Positions 7,915 to 14,848 of a stretch of 18,187 nt of DNA are shown here, in pieces (position 1 is the stretch's first letter; each line of letters opens with the position of its first letter). The notes under the pieces are model-generated. The model searched no databases, was not told where the DNA came from, and was given only the letters and a program-made list of their open reading frames with translations. The translations under genes were made by a program, and so were the position numbers. The DNA is from JANNYA01 sp031409855 (lineage in GTDB: Bacteria > Pseudomonadota > Gammaproteobacteria > Xanthomonadales > SZUA-5): assembly GCA_031409855.1 (NCBI GenBank), contig JANNYA010000246.1, forward strand, positions 1-18,187, written 5' to 3'.

Positions 7915-7935
7915 CAACCGGAAATCTCTACAACT

Positions 7936-8712
7936 TTATTTCATTGGCGCCGCAAGCTTCGGTGCGCTTGGTACGCGCCCACCAACGTTTGCCTGACCAC
8001 CAACGCGCGAACCGGTCGCAAAGTAGTCATGTAAATCATGTGCGAATTCATCGAACCGACCCAAGGTTACGCGGTTAGCGCGAACAAAGAAGTTGTAAGC
8101 AAGCACCGCAGGAATAGCGACTGCGAGGCCGATACAGGTCATGATCAGCGCTTCACCCACTGGCCCTGCAACGTTTTCGAGGGACGCGTTGCCGGTGGCA
8201 CCGATTTGAATCAGCGCGTTGTAAATACCCCAGACCGTACCGAACAAGCCGACGAATGGCGAGGTCGAACCAACGGTTGCAAGTAAGGTCAAGCCTTCTT
8301 CGAGCTTGCCGCTTTCACGGGTGACGGCTTGGCGCAAGCTGCGGTCAATGAATTCGGAGCGATTTAACGCTTCAACTAAACGATTACCTTCACTTTTCGC
8401 ATGGTGCGCTGCGGCTTGGGCACATTCGAGCGCGATTTTCGAGAACGGCTCGTTCGCGGGAAAGCTTTCCATCGCGCGAATTGCTTCTTGGGGGTTTGTT
8501 GTCGCCCAGAACTGCGTGACCACGTTCTCAGCGTTGCTGCGCACCGCCATATTTTTGATCGTGTTGCGAATGATGTAATAAAGCGTAGCCAAACCCATAA
8601 TCGCGACAACGGCGAACGTCAACCAACCCACCATGCCTGCATGCTTTAAAATATCCATCATGCCCATACCCGAGCTTGCCATACCCGAAGCTGCCATTCC
8701 TGAAGCTGTCAT
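7936..8712 (-). CDS. MotA/TolQ/ExbB proton-channel family protein
   Basis: The product is 258 residues. ExbB/TolQ proteins form pentameric inner-membrane motors that use the proton gradient to energise TonB or TolA with the help of ExbD/TolR. Three membrane helices are visible (about 27-47, 140-165 and 185-210) with the large cytoplasmic loop between the first two. The family signatures LATVGSTSPFVGLFGTVWGI and VAGPVGEALIMTCIGLAVAI are intact. I chose ATG 8712 because AAGGAC lies 6-7 nt upstream; an in-frame ATG at 8760 would add 16 unlikely residues. The start region is Met-rich and repetitive. No exbD, tolR or tonB gene is adjacent: a terminator follows and pdxJ is divergent, so the gene is monocistronic and its partner must be elsewhere. 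Whether it serves TonB, Tol or another system cannot be told. Confidence 0.9.
   Translation of the reverse strand: MTASGMAASGMASSGMGMMDILKHAGMVGWLTFAVVAIMGLATLYYIIRNTIKNMAVRSNAENVVTQFWATTNPQEAIRAMESFPANEPFSKIALECAQAAAHHAKSEGNRLVEALNRSEFIDRSLRQAVTRESGKLEEGLTLLATVGSTSPFVGLFGTVWGIYNALIQIGATGNASLENVAGPVGEALIMTCIGLAVAIPAVLAYNFFVRANRVTLGRFDEFAHDLHDYFATGSRVGGQANVGGRVPSAPKLAAPMK
8668..8712 (-). repeat. Three in-frame 15-bp repeats at the start of the exbB-like gene
   Basis: The first 15 codons consist of three near-copies of a 5-codon unit encoding M-(T/A)-(A/S)-S-G. The second and third copies are ATGGCAGCTTCGGGT and ATGGCAAGCTCGGGT. Each unit brings its own ATG, followed by further ATGs, so several alternative starts share the same frame. 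Copy-number change would alter only the length of the N-terminal tail before the first membrane helix. Confidence 0.75.
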
Positions 8713-8843
8713 TGCTTGTCCTTCGCTTGATCGTGCATTAGAGTAAAAATCCGAATGCAAAGGTTAGTACAAAAGACGAAGTCCTGACAAGCACCTATTT
8801 GGATTGCGCTAAAATAATTCGTAAATCTGCGGGCATTTTCGAA

Positions 8844-9623
8844 ATGACATTACTCAGCGTTAACGTAAATAAGGTGGCGGTGTTGCGAAACTCCCGTGGC
8901 GGACGCTTGCCGGATGTGGTGCACGCTGCGAAAACCGCTTTGCGCGCGGGTTGCGACGGCATCACCGTGCATCCACGCCCCGATTTGCGTCATATCCATC
9001 CTGGCGATTGCGCAGACATACGCTTACTTCTCAACACACCAGAGTTTCGTGGCCGTGAGTTCAACGTCGAAGGCAATCCATTTGCCCCCGCCAATGCGCA
9101 ATATCCAGGATTGCTCGCCATTATTGCGCAAACGCGGCCGGAGCAAGTGACGCTAGTGCCAGATGGCGATACCCAAATTACCTCAGATCACGGTTGGCGC
9201 ATTGCTGAAAACGCAGCTCGGCTCGCGCCGATGATCGCTAGTATTCGGGCATTGGGTGCGCGGGTCAGCCTATTTGTTGACGACGATATCGAAGAAGCAG
9301 AACTGCGGCGCGCGCGTGATCTGGGTGCCGAGCGCATCGAGATATACACGGGGCCTTACGCGCATGAATTCGAGGCAGGCATCGGAGAAACTGGCGAACC
9401 CCAACTAGCGCTGTCGCGCTGCGCACGAACGAGTGCAATCGCCTGCGCCCTTGGCCTGGGCGTCAATGCCGGGCACGACTTGAGCCAGAGCAATTTGGCC
9501 GCGCTACTTAAGGCGGCTCCGGGCATATGCGAAGTCTCCATCGGCCACGCACTTTTCAACGATGCGCTGTATGCCGGGCTAGATAGCGCAGTCCGTGCCT
9601 ATCAGAAAATCATCCACGGCTAG
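8844..9623 (+). CDS. pdxJ: Pyridoxine 5'-phosphate synthase
   Basis: PdxJ is a TIM-barrel enzyme that condenses 1-deoxy-D-xylulose 5-phosphate with 3-amino-2-oxopropyl phosphate to pyridoxine 5'-phosphate, the last ring-forming step of the DXP-dependent vitamin B6 route. The product is 259 residues. Motifs in order are LSVNVNKVAVLRNSRGG (4-20), TVHPRPDLRH (41-50, His43), FNVEGNP (73-79, Glu76), TLVPD, VSLFVDD, IEIYTGPYA, VNAGHDLS (His211) and VSIGHALF (His235). The active-site His/Glu/His set seems kept. The wording NVNK and HPRPD differs from the usual proteobacterial NIDH and HLRED and resembles the form I associate with Bacteroidetes. I chose ATG 8844 because homology begins there; a weak GGG lies 11 nt upstream, and the frame opens at 8799. 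It is not next to recO or acpS, its common partners. It ends overlapping yggS. Confidence 0.93.
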   Translation: MTLLSVNVNKVAVLRNSRGGRLPDVVHAAKTALRAGCDGITVHPRPDLRHIHPGDCADIRLLLNTPEFRGREFNVEGNPFAPANAQYPGLLAIIAQTRPEQVTLVPDGDTQITSDHGWRIAENAARLAPMIASIRALGARVSLFVDDDIEEAELRRARDLGAERIEIYTGPYAHEFEAGIGETGEPQLALSRCARTSAIACALGLGVNAGHDLSQSNLAALLKAAPGICEVSIGHALFNDALYAGLDSAVRAYQKIIHG

Positions 9624-10312
9624 CGCGCGCCAAAAATCGCCGACCCCACCCGCACCAAATTCGCGCCATGCGCAATTGCCAATGGAAAATCGCCGCTCAT
9701 GCCCATAGATAAGGTATCAAGCGCGACGCTTAAGCTTGATTTGCCAGAAAAATGCGCGCGCAACTCTGCATACAGCGCAGCCATTGCAACAAAGGTCGCT
9801 TGCGCCGCATCTGGGCGCCCAATCACCATTAGCCCACGCAAGCAAAGTGTCGCTTCAGCCGCCACCAAATCCGCCAGCGCCAACACGTCGTTTGGCGCAC
9901 AGCCGGACTTCGTGCTTTCGTCATCGATATTCACTTGAATAAGCACATTTAACGGCGGCCCGGATGGGCTGCGCGCGCGCGCCAGCAGCGGCACCAATTT
10001 GGCGCGATCTAAACTCTGTAGCCAATCAAAATGCGCCGCCACCTGGGCACACTTATTTGACTGTAACGGCCCAATCAAATGCCATTCAATGGCCAAATCA
10101 CGCAACGACGCCTGTTTCTCGATCGCCTCTTGAACGTAGTTTTCGCCAAAGGCGCGCTGTCCTGCTGCATAACAAGCACGCACCGCACTTGCTTGCATAT
10201 GCTTACTGACCGCAACCAAGCGCGGTGCAGTACCGTTGAGTGCCCTGCTATTTTGGGCAGCAGCGGCAATCTGCGCCAAAATTCCCTGCACATTTTGCGC
10301 AATATCAGACAT
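9620..10312 (-). CDS. yggS: YggS/PLPBP-family pyridoxal phosphate homeostasis protein
   Basis: The product is 230 residues, a usual length. YggS binds pyridoxal 5'-phosphate on a lysine in a fold like the N-terminal domain of alanine racemase but has no known enzymatic activity; it balances the PLP pool and affects amino-acid and keto-acid levels. The PLP lysine is Lys37 in LVAVSKHM. Other family motifs are FGENYVQEA, WHLIGPLQSNK and, near the end, LSMGMSGDFPLAIAHGANLV ending in VGSAIFG. ATG 10312 is the natural start, although no good Shine-Dalgarno is visible. The gene is divergent from pilT, an arrangement common in beta- and gammaproteobacteria, and convergent with pdxJ, sharing the bases CTAG 9620-9623 as the two stop codons. 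Confidence 0.95.
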   Translation of the reverse strand: MSDIAQNVQGILAQIAAAAQNSRALNGTAPRLVAVSKHMQASAVRACYAAGQRAFGENYVQEAIEKQASLRDLAIEWHLIGPLQSNKCAQVAAHFDWLQSLDRAKLVPLLARARSPSGPPLNVLIQVNIDDESTKSGCAPNDVLALADLVAAEATLCLRGLMVIGRPDAAQATFVAMAALYAELRAHFSGKSSLSVALDTLSMGMSGDFPLAIAHGANLVRVGSAIFGAR

Positions 10313-10412
10313 TCGTTGAGCTTTTTATAGTGGAGATAGTGGCCACCAAGCTTAACCGAGCCGCCGCCACGACCGCGAAAACTAATCGCGATAATTTCGC
10401 GTCGATGATGAG

Positions 10413-10440
10413 TTTGTTCCGCACGGCCCGAGCGTATACT
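10413..10440 (+). promoter_or_regulatory. Possible pilT promoter
   Basis: TATACT (10435-10440) is one base from the consensus -10 box and is preceded at 16 bp by a weak TTTGTT (10413-10418). It would start transcription about 65 bp before the pilT ATG. The region between yggS and pilT (10313-10511) also holds an inverted repeat GGCGC/GCGCC (10451-10455, 10464-10468). The -35 match is poor, so this is a tentative call. Confidence 0.3.
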
Positions 10441-10511
10441 CTTGACGCTTGGCGCCGAATCTAGCGCCTAAAATTGCCTCCAGAACCTCGTTTGATACAT
10501 AAGGAAAAAGC

Positions 10512-11552
10512 ATGGATATCGCAGAATTATTGGCCTTTTCGGTAAAAAACAAAGCATCGGATTTGCATTTATCCGCTGGGCTACCACCAATGATTCGGGT
10601 CGATGGCGATGTGCGGCGCATTAATGTGCCACCACTGGAACACAAACAAGTGCACAGTTTGATTTACGACATCATGAGCGACAAACAGCGTCGCGATTAT
10701 GAAGAATTTTTGGAAGTCGATTTTTCCTTTGAAATCCCAGGTCTAGCGCGCTTTCGGGTGAATGCGTTTAACCAAAACCGCGGCGCTGCGGCGGTATTTC
10801 GAACGATTCCATCAGAAATTCTATCCTTGGAAGATTTAGGTGCGCCGAAAATTTTCCGTGAATTGATTGATTTCCCACAAGGGCTAATTTTGGTCACCGG
10901 CCCCACGGGTTCGGGCAAATCGACCACGCTTGCAGCAATGGTGGATCACGTCAACAAAAACGAATACGCGCACATTTTGACCGTCGAAGATCCGATTGAA
11001 TTCGTCCACACCTCGAATAAGTGTCTAATCAATCAGCGCGAGGTGCACCGTGACACCCACGGTTTTAACGAGGCGCTGCGATCGGCACTGCGCGAAGATC
11101 CGGATTATATTTTGGTCGGCGAATTGCGCGACTTAGAAACCATTCGCTTGGCCTTGACTGCGGCGGAAACCGGGCACTTAGTGTTCGGTACACTGCACAC
11201 CAGCTCAGCCGCGAAAACCATCGATCGAATTATTGACGTATTCCCAGCTGGCGAAAAGCCGATGGTGCGCTCGATGCTTTCAGAATCGTTGCGCGCGGTT
11301 ATTTCGCAAAGTTTGTTGAAGAAAGTCGGCGGCGGACGTGTCGCAGCGCACGAAATTATGACCGGCATCCCGGCCATTCGAAACTTGATTCGTGAAGACA
11401 AAGTTGCACAGATGTATTCGTCTATCCAAACCGGGTCGCAGTACGGAATGCAAACTTTGGATCAATGCTTGATGGATTTAGTCAAGCGCGGCTTGGTCAC
11501 GCGGCAGCAGGCGGCGACCTACGCCAAAGAAAAGAAAAATTTTGACAGCTAA
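10512..11552 (+). CDS. pilT: Type IV pilus retraction ATPase PilT
   Basis: PilT is a hexameric cytoplasmic ATPase that powers disassembly of the pilus fibre, driving twitching motility and DNA uptake. The product is 346 residues, the standard length. The N-terminal PAS-like domain (1-100) begins with the family's KNKASDLHLSAGLPP. The RecA-like domain carries Walker A GPTGSGKST (130-138), the Asp box around TVEDPIEFVH (157-166), Walker B with catalytic Glu204 in DYILVGELRD, and the His box GTLHTSSA (226-233). The PilT-specific C-terminal AIRNLIRE motif needed for retraction is at 288-295. ATG 10512 follows AAGGAAA closely. pilU follows after 99 bp on the same strand and the two are probably co-transcribed. 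Confidence 0.97.
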   Translation: MDIAELLAFSVKNKASDLHLSAGLPPMIRVDGDVRRINVPPLEHKQVHSLIYDIMSDKQRRDYEEFLEVDFSFEIPGLARFRVNAFNQNRGAAAVFRTIPSEILSLEDLGAPKIFRELIDFPQGLILVTGPTGSGKSTTLAAMVDHVNKNEYAHILTVEDPIEFVHTSNKCLINQREVHRDTHGFNEALRSALREDPDYILVGELRDLETIRLALTAAETGHLVFGTLHTSSAAKTIDRIIDVFPAGEKPMVRSMLSESLRAVISQSLLKKVGGGRVAAHEIMTGIPAIRNLIREDKVAQMYSSIQTGSQYGMQTLDQCLMDLVKRGLVTRQQAATYAKEKKNFDS

Positions 11553-11651
11553 GCTTTCAGTCTCGTTGTCTCTGGCCAATGAAAGTTGGCTACGCTCCAT
11601 TAAACACCGACGTCTAACGACCAACGCTACAACCTTTTAAGGCAAATACGC

Positions 11652-12779
11652 ATGAGCGGCATTGATTTCAATTCTTACTTAAAACTCATGGTGCACAAAA
11701 AGGCCTCGGATTTATTCATCACTACCGGTGTGCCGCCGTCGATGAAAGTCAATGGCCGTATCGGGCCCATTACGCAAAGCCCATTGACCAGCCAACAGGC
11801 GCGCGATGTCGTGTTGAGCGTTATGACACCGAATCAGCGCGAGGAATTTGAGAAGACCCACGAGTGTCAGTTTGCAATTTCGCTGCAAGGTGTCGGGCGT
11901 TTCCGGGTATCGGCATTTTATCAGCGCAACCACGTCGGCATGGTGTTGCGGCGTATTGAAACCAAAATTCCCAGTGTTGATGAGCTTAGCCTGCCAGCGA
12001 TTATCAAAACGCTGGCGATGACCAAACGCGGCATGATTATTTTCGTCGGCGCCACCGGCACCGGCAAATCCACCTCGCTTGCCGCGATGATTGGCTATCG
12101 CAACCAAAACTCCACCGGCCATATCGTCACGATCGAAGATCCCATCGAATTTGTGCACAAGCACGAAGGCTGCATCATTACCCAGCGCGAAGTTGGCATC
12201 GACACCGATAATTTCGACAACGCGCTGAAAAACACGCTGCGCCAAGCGCCGGACGTGATTTTGATCGGCGAAGTACGCACCCGTGAAACCATGGATCACG
12301 CAATCGCGTTCTCTGAGACTGGGCACTTATGCCTATGCACGCTGCACGCGAACAACGCGAATCAAGCGATTGATCGAATTTTGCACTTTTTCCCGGAAGA
12401 TCGCCGCACCCAGCTTTTGATGGATTTGTCGCTCAATTTGAAAGGCATTGTCGCGCAACAGTTGATTCCCACGCCCGATGGTAAAGGCAGGCGCGTTGCC
12501 ATGGAAATTTTGCTCGGCACGCCGTTAGTCTCGGATTACATACGCCAAGGTGAAATTCACAAGATTAAAGACTTGATGAAAGACTCGACTAATCTAGGCA
12601 TGCGCACCTTTGATCAAAGCTTATTTGAGCTGTATCAAGCGGGCGAGATTAGCTATGAAGATGCACTGCGCCATGCTGACTCAGCAAATGAAGTGCGTCT
12701 GCGCATCAAGCTCAGTCAAGGCGGCGATGCACACACACTAGCTAGCGGCCTAGACGGCGTGGAGTTAGTGGAAACTTAA
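11652..12779 (+). CDS. pilU: Type IV pilus retraction ATPase paralogue PilU
   Basis: PilU is a PilT paralogue that assists retraction and increases force but usually depends on PilT. The product is 375 residues, slightly longer than PilT, as expected. It opens with LVHKKASDL-like family sequence (VHKKASDLFITTGVPPS, 14-30). Walker A is GATGTGKST (133-141), the Asp box is IEDPIEFVHKHEG, catalytic Glu207 lies in VILIGEVRT, and the His box is CTLHANNANQAIDRI. The C-terminal tail after about residue 340 is acidic and variable, as in other PilU proteins. ATG 11652 has AAGGCAA upstream at slightly long spacing. The 99-bp gap after pilT has no terminator that I can see. Downstream there is no clear intact gene for about 690 bp. 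Confidence 0.96.
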   Translation: MSGIDFNSYLKLMVHKKASDLFITTGVPPSMKVNGRIGPITQSPLTSQQARDVVLSVMTPNQREEFEKTHECQFAISLQGVGRFRVSAFYQRNHVGMVLRRIETKIPSVDELSLPAIIKTLAMTKRGMIIFVGATGTGKSTSLAAMIGYRNQNSTGHIVTIEDPIEFVHKHEGCIITQREVGIDTDNFDNALKNTLRQAPDVILIGEVRTRETMDHAIAFSETGHLCLCTLHANNANQAIDRILHFFPEDRRTQLLMDLSLNLKGIVAQQLIPTPDGKGRRVAMEILLGTPLVSDYIRQGEIHKIKDLMKDSTNLGMRTFDQSLFELYQAGEISYEDALRHADSANEVRLRIKLSQGGDAHTLASGLDGVELVET

Positions 12780-12791
12780 TACGGCGAATTC

Positions 12792-13058
12792 ACGAACGCA
12801 TTTTTTAAAGCTGGTGCATTGCTCCTATTCGCCCTGCCCGCGTTTTCCGGGCAGCATCGTTGCGCCAGCGCTGCCAGCGCCCAGGCGGAAAAGCTTCTTA
12901 GCTTTCATATGGATGACGATAGCCGAATTGATATCGATACGCGACTAAAACGATGGCACCACTGCGTAATCTAGATCTACTGCTGTTACTGCGAACGGTG
13001 CAATTCAAACTGGTGTGGCGACCCGATAATTTTCGATGATCCGAATGTGATGCGATGA
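12792..13058 (+). pseudogene. Possible decayed small secreted Cys-rich ORF
   Basis: In frame with pilU after its stop, codons from ACG 12792 encode a peptide that looks like an N-terminal signal sequence: NAFFKAGALLLFALPAFSG, then a polar region. It is cut by TAG at 12972-12974. The same frame continues with five cysteines in a short span (CCYCERCNSNWC) to TGA 13056-13058. ACG stands where ATG would be expected, so one start change and one nonsense change would explain a broken gene of about 88 codons. No homologue is recognised. Chance cannot be excluded in a stretch this short, and the signal-like look alone is weak evidence. Confidence 0.22.
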
Positions 13059-13071
13059 CGGTGCTCTAAAT

Positions 13072-13193
13072 TCGTCATTCCCGCATGCTTTTGGCGGGAA
13101 TCCAGTGGGTTCATTACGCGTTTCACTCTTGTAACTAGTCGTGCTTTCGCAAGAGCCGACTGGATCCCCGACTAAAACATTCGGGGATGACGA
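13072..13193. repeat. 122-bp palindromic repeat element with 35-bp terminal inverted repeats
   Basis: The left end (13072-13106, beginning TCGTCATTCCCGC) and right end (13159-13193, ending TCGGGGATGACGA) are inverted repeats matching at 29 of 35 positions. Each end also folds on itself (TTCCCGC with GCGGGAA on the left; ATCCCCGA with TCGGGGAT on the right). The middle contains a further CTCTTG/CAAGAG inverted repeat (13127-13132 and 13150-13155). The motif resembles the widespread proteobacterial intergenic repeats with GTCATTCCCGC ends. It has no coding capacity, so it is a REP- or MITE-like element. I see no other copy in this window and no clear target-site duplication. Confidence 0.8.
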
Positions 13194-13383
13194 TCCGTCA
13201 GTTTGAATGGCACCCTGGGCAAATGCGTTTTGTTGGGTCAGGAAGTTTTAGAGATGACAGCACTTTAAAAGGCAAATTGACGGGCGATAGAAAAGTGAGC
13301 GTTGTCACGGCAATCCATACACGCTTCAATATTGCGCAATGACCAAAAGTTTTCATGTCTAACGCGCTGTTGGCCTGACAGAT

Positions 13384-13409
13384 CGCTACTCGACCATGGT
13401 CGAATAGCG
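13384..13409. promoter_or_regulatory. Near-perfect 26-bp palindrome, likely operator
   Basis: The palindrome is centred at 13396/13397 on CGACCATGGTCG and pairs at 12 of 13 positions out to CGCTA/TAGCG; the one mismatch is 13389/13404. It lies 57 bp before the porin ATG, where a dimeric regulator would control transcription of the porin-DUF485-symporter genes. A second, smaller inverted repeat TGCAG/CTGCA follows at 13426-13440. The bound protein is unknown, and no regulator gene is adjacent on the left. Confidence 0.55.
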
Positions 13410-13466
13410 CCGCACGAAGCCTAGGTGCAGCATGCCTGCATCTTAACAACGTGTGCGGGGCAGACA

Positions 13467-14825
13467 ATGCAACAAGCAATTAGTAGTAAAACTTTGGCGA
13501 TATTGGGGGTATTGGGCTGTGCCGTATGGCCAGTCGGCGCTGCATTCGCCGATGACACCGCGCGCATCGCAGCACTGGAAGCGCGCATTGAAAAGCTGGA
13601 GGCTGCACTCAGCGCGGCGCAAAATGTGCCGCAAAACCTGACACTGACCAGTGCAGCCGCCAAACCCCAGGCTGCTTTGCCCGCGGCTGGCACAGCGCAC
13701 GTCGCCTTAAACATGCCGAATGCCGCCCCTGGCACCCAGCTTTTCTTTTCCGGGTTCGTCAAGCTTGACGCACTTTTGAGCAAGACTTCGGACGGCGAGT
13801 TGGCCGACAGCGGTATCGCTCGCGATTTGTATGTTCCGGGCTTGATCCCGGTGCGCGGCGCGACTGAGTCCAGCGCGAATGAGTCCACTGATTTCAATGC
13901 GCATGCAAAATTCTCCCGCATCATTTTTGGCACCGATTCAAGCTTGGACGATGGCCGCACAGTACAAAGCCGAATTGAAGGGGACTTCTTCGGTAACGGT
14001 TTAGGCGATCAGCGCTTCAACAATGCCTCCGGCTTTGTATTGCGCCACGCCTATGTGAATCTTAATAACCGCTGGTTAGTCGGACAAACTTGGAGCACGT
14101 TGATGGACGCCGCCACACTTCCAGAATCCACGGATTTGATTGGGCCTACTGACGGCACGGTGTTTGTGCGCCAGCCGCAGTTGCGCTTTACTAGCGGCAA
14201 TTGGATGTTGGCGTTAGAGAACTCCGAAACCACGCTGACGCCTATAACCGGTGGTCGCGTCAGCTCAGATGATAACCGGCTACCCGATGCCATCGTGCGC
14301 TACAACTACAAAACCACCGGAGGGTCAAGCCTAGGCATTGCCGCGATCGTGCGCGAACTGGCTTACCAAAGCACCGGTGCGAATGCGATTGACGAACGCA
14401 GCACTGGCTACGGCCTGAGCGTGTTTGGCAAAGTGCCGCTGGGGCTAGATGATGTGCGTTTTGCGCTGACCACAGGCAAAGGTTTGGGCCGCTATCTGGC
14501 ACTGAATGAAGCTAACGATGCGGAAATCAACGCCCGCGGCGAGCTTGACGCTATCGGCGGCAGCGTGCGTTTTATCGCCTATCGGCATCTGTTTAACCCG
14601 CAGCTGCGCGGCAGCGTGTTCTACGCGCGCGCAGAATTCAACAACGATGGCGTCGCACGGCTGGCACAAACCAAAAGCAGCCAAAGCCTGCACGCCAATT
14701 TATTCTATTCACCGTTCCCAAAGTGGGATTTGGGCACTGAGATTATTTTCGCCAAGCGCGAGCTTGAATCAGGCGACTCGGGTGAGCTAGTGCGCATACT
14801 GGCGTCCGCCAAATATAGTTTTTAA
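13467..14825 (+). CDS. DcaP-type trimeric outer-membrane porin
   Basis: The product is 452 residues. Residues 1-28 form a signal peptide with a hydrophobic core and an AFA cleavage site before DD. Residues about 31-53 (ARIAALEARIEKLEAALSAA) form a short heptad-patterned coiled coil, then a Pro/Ala-rich linker, then from about residue 92 an outer-membrane beta-barrel starting FFSGFVKLDALLSKTSDGE and ending in the C-terminal aromatic YSF. N-terminal coiled coil plus barrel is the DcaP layout; DcaP of Acinetobacter passes dicarboxylates. Substrate here is inferred from neighbours: a DUF485 gene follows after 23 bp, then an ActP-type symporter. I chose ATG 13467 because the signal peptide begins there; GGGG lies upstream, and an open frame from 13425 would add 14 residues before a normal signal peptide. 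Confidence 0.85.
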   Translation: MQQAISSKTLAILGVLGCAVWPVGAAFADDTARIAALEARIEKLEAALSAAQNVPQNLTLTSAAAKPQAALPAAGTAHVALNMPNAAPGTQLFFSGFVKLDALLSKTSDGELADSGIARDLYVPGLIPVRGATESSANESTDFNAHAKFSRIIFGTDSSLDDGRTVQSRIEGDFFGNGLGDQRFNNASGFVLRHAYVNLNNRWLVGQTWSTLMDAATLPESTDLIGPTDGTVFVRQPQLRFTSGNWMLALENSETTLTPITGGRVSSDDNRLPDAIVRYNYKTTGGSSLGIAAIVRELAYQSTGANAIDERSTGYGLSVFGKVPLGLDDVRFALTTGKGLGRYLALNEANDAEINARGELDAIGGSVRFIAYRHLFNPQLRGSVFYARAEFNNDGVARLAQTKSSQSLHANLFYSPFPKWDLGTEIIFAKRELESGDSGELVRILASAKYSF

Positions 14826-14848
14826 CCGATTTTGACGAGGAGAATTTT

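Larger units (their letters stand above)
12780..13466. other. 687-bp gap without an intact gene
   Basis: This stretch separates pilU from the porin gene. It holds, in order, a possible decayed small ORF (12792-13058); a GC-rich inverted repeat CTGCCCG/CGGGCAG (12834-12840, 12848-12854) without a U-tract; a 122-bp inverted-repeat element (13072-13193); and a control region with a 26-bp palindrome (13384-13409) before the porin start. A minus-strand open frame at 13198-13479 exists, but it has no recognisable features and crosses the palindrome and the porin start, so I do not call it. Confidence 0.7.

Noticed and set aside
8784..8815. CTGACA ... TAAAAT as a pdxJ promoter
   Set aside because: The spacer is 20 bp, outside the normal 16-18, so I do not call it.
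11712..12326. 204-codon minus-strand open frame inside pilU
   Set aside because: Fully antisense to pilU with its Walker motifs; a long antisense frame is expected from the codon pattern.
12953..13039. Short frame starting MAPLRNLDLLLLLRTV, resembling a LysR-type regulator start
   Set aside because: Only 28 codons before a stop and no helix-turn-helix remains; likeness to RNLDLNLL starts may be chance.
13205..13222. TGGCAC-like sequence suggesting a sigma54 promoter before the porin
   Set aside because: The GG-to-GC spacing is two bases too short for a -24/-12 promoter, and it lies about 250 bp from the gene.
13198..13479. Minus-strand open frame before the porin
   Set aside because: It crosses the 26-bp palindrome and the porin start, with no motif or family likeness.
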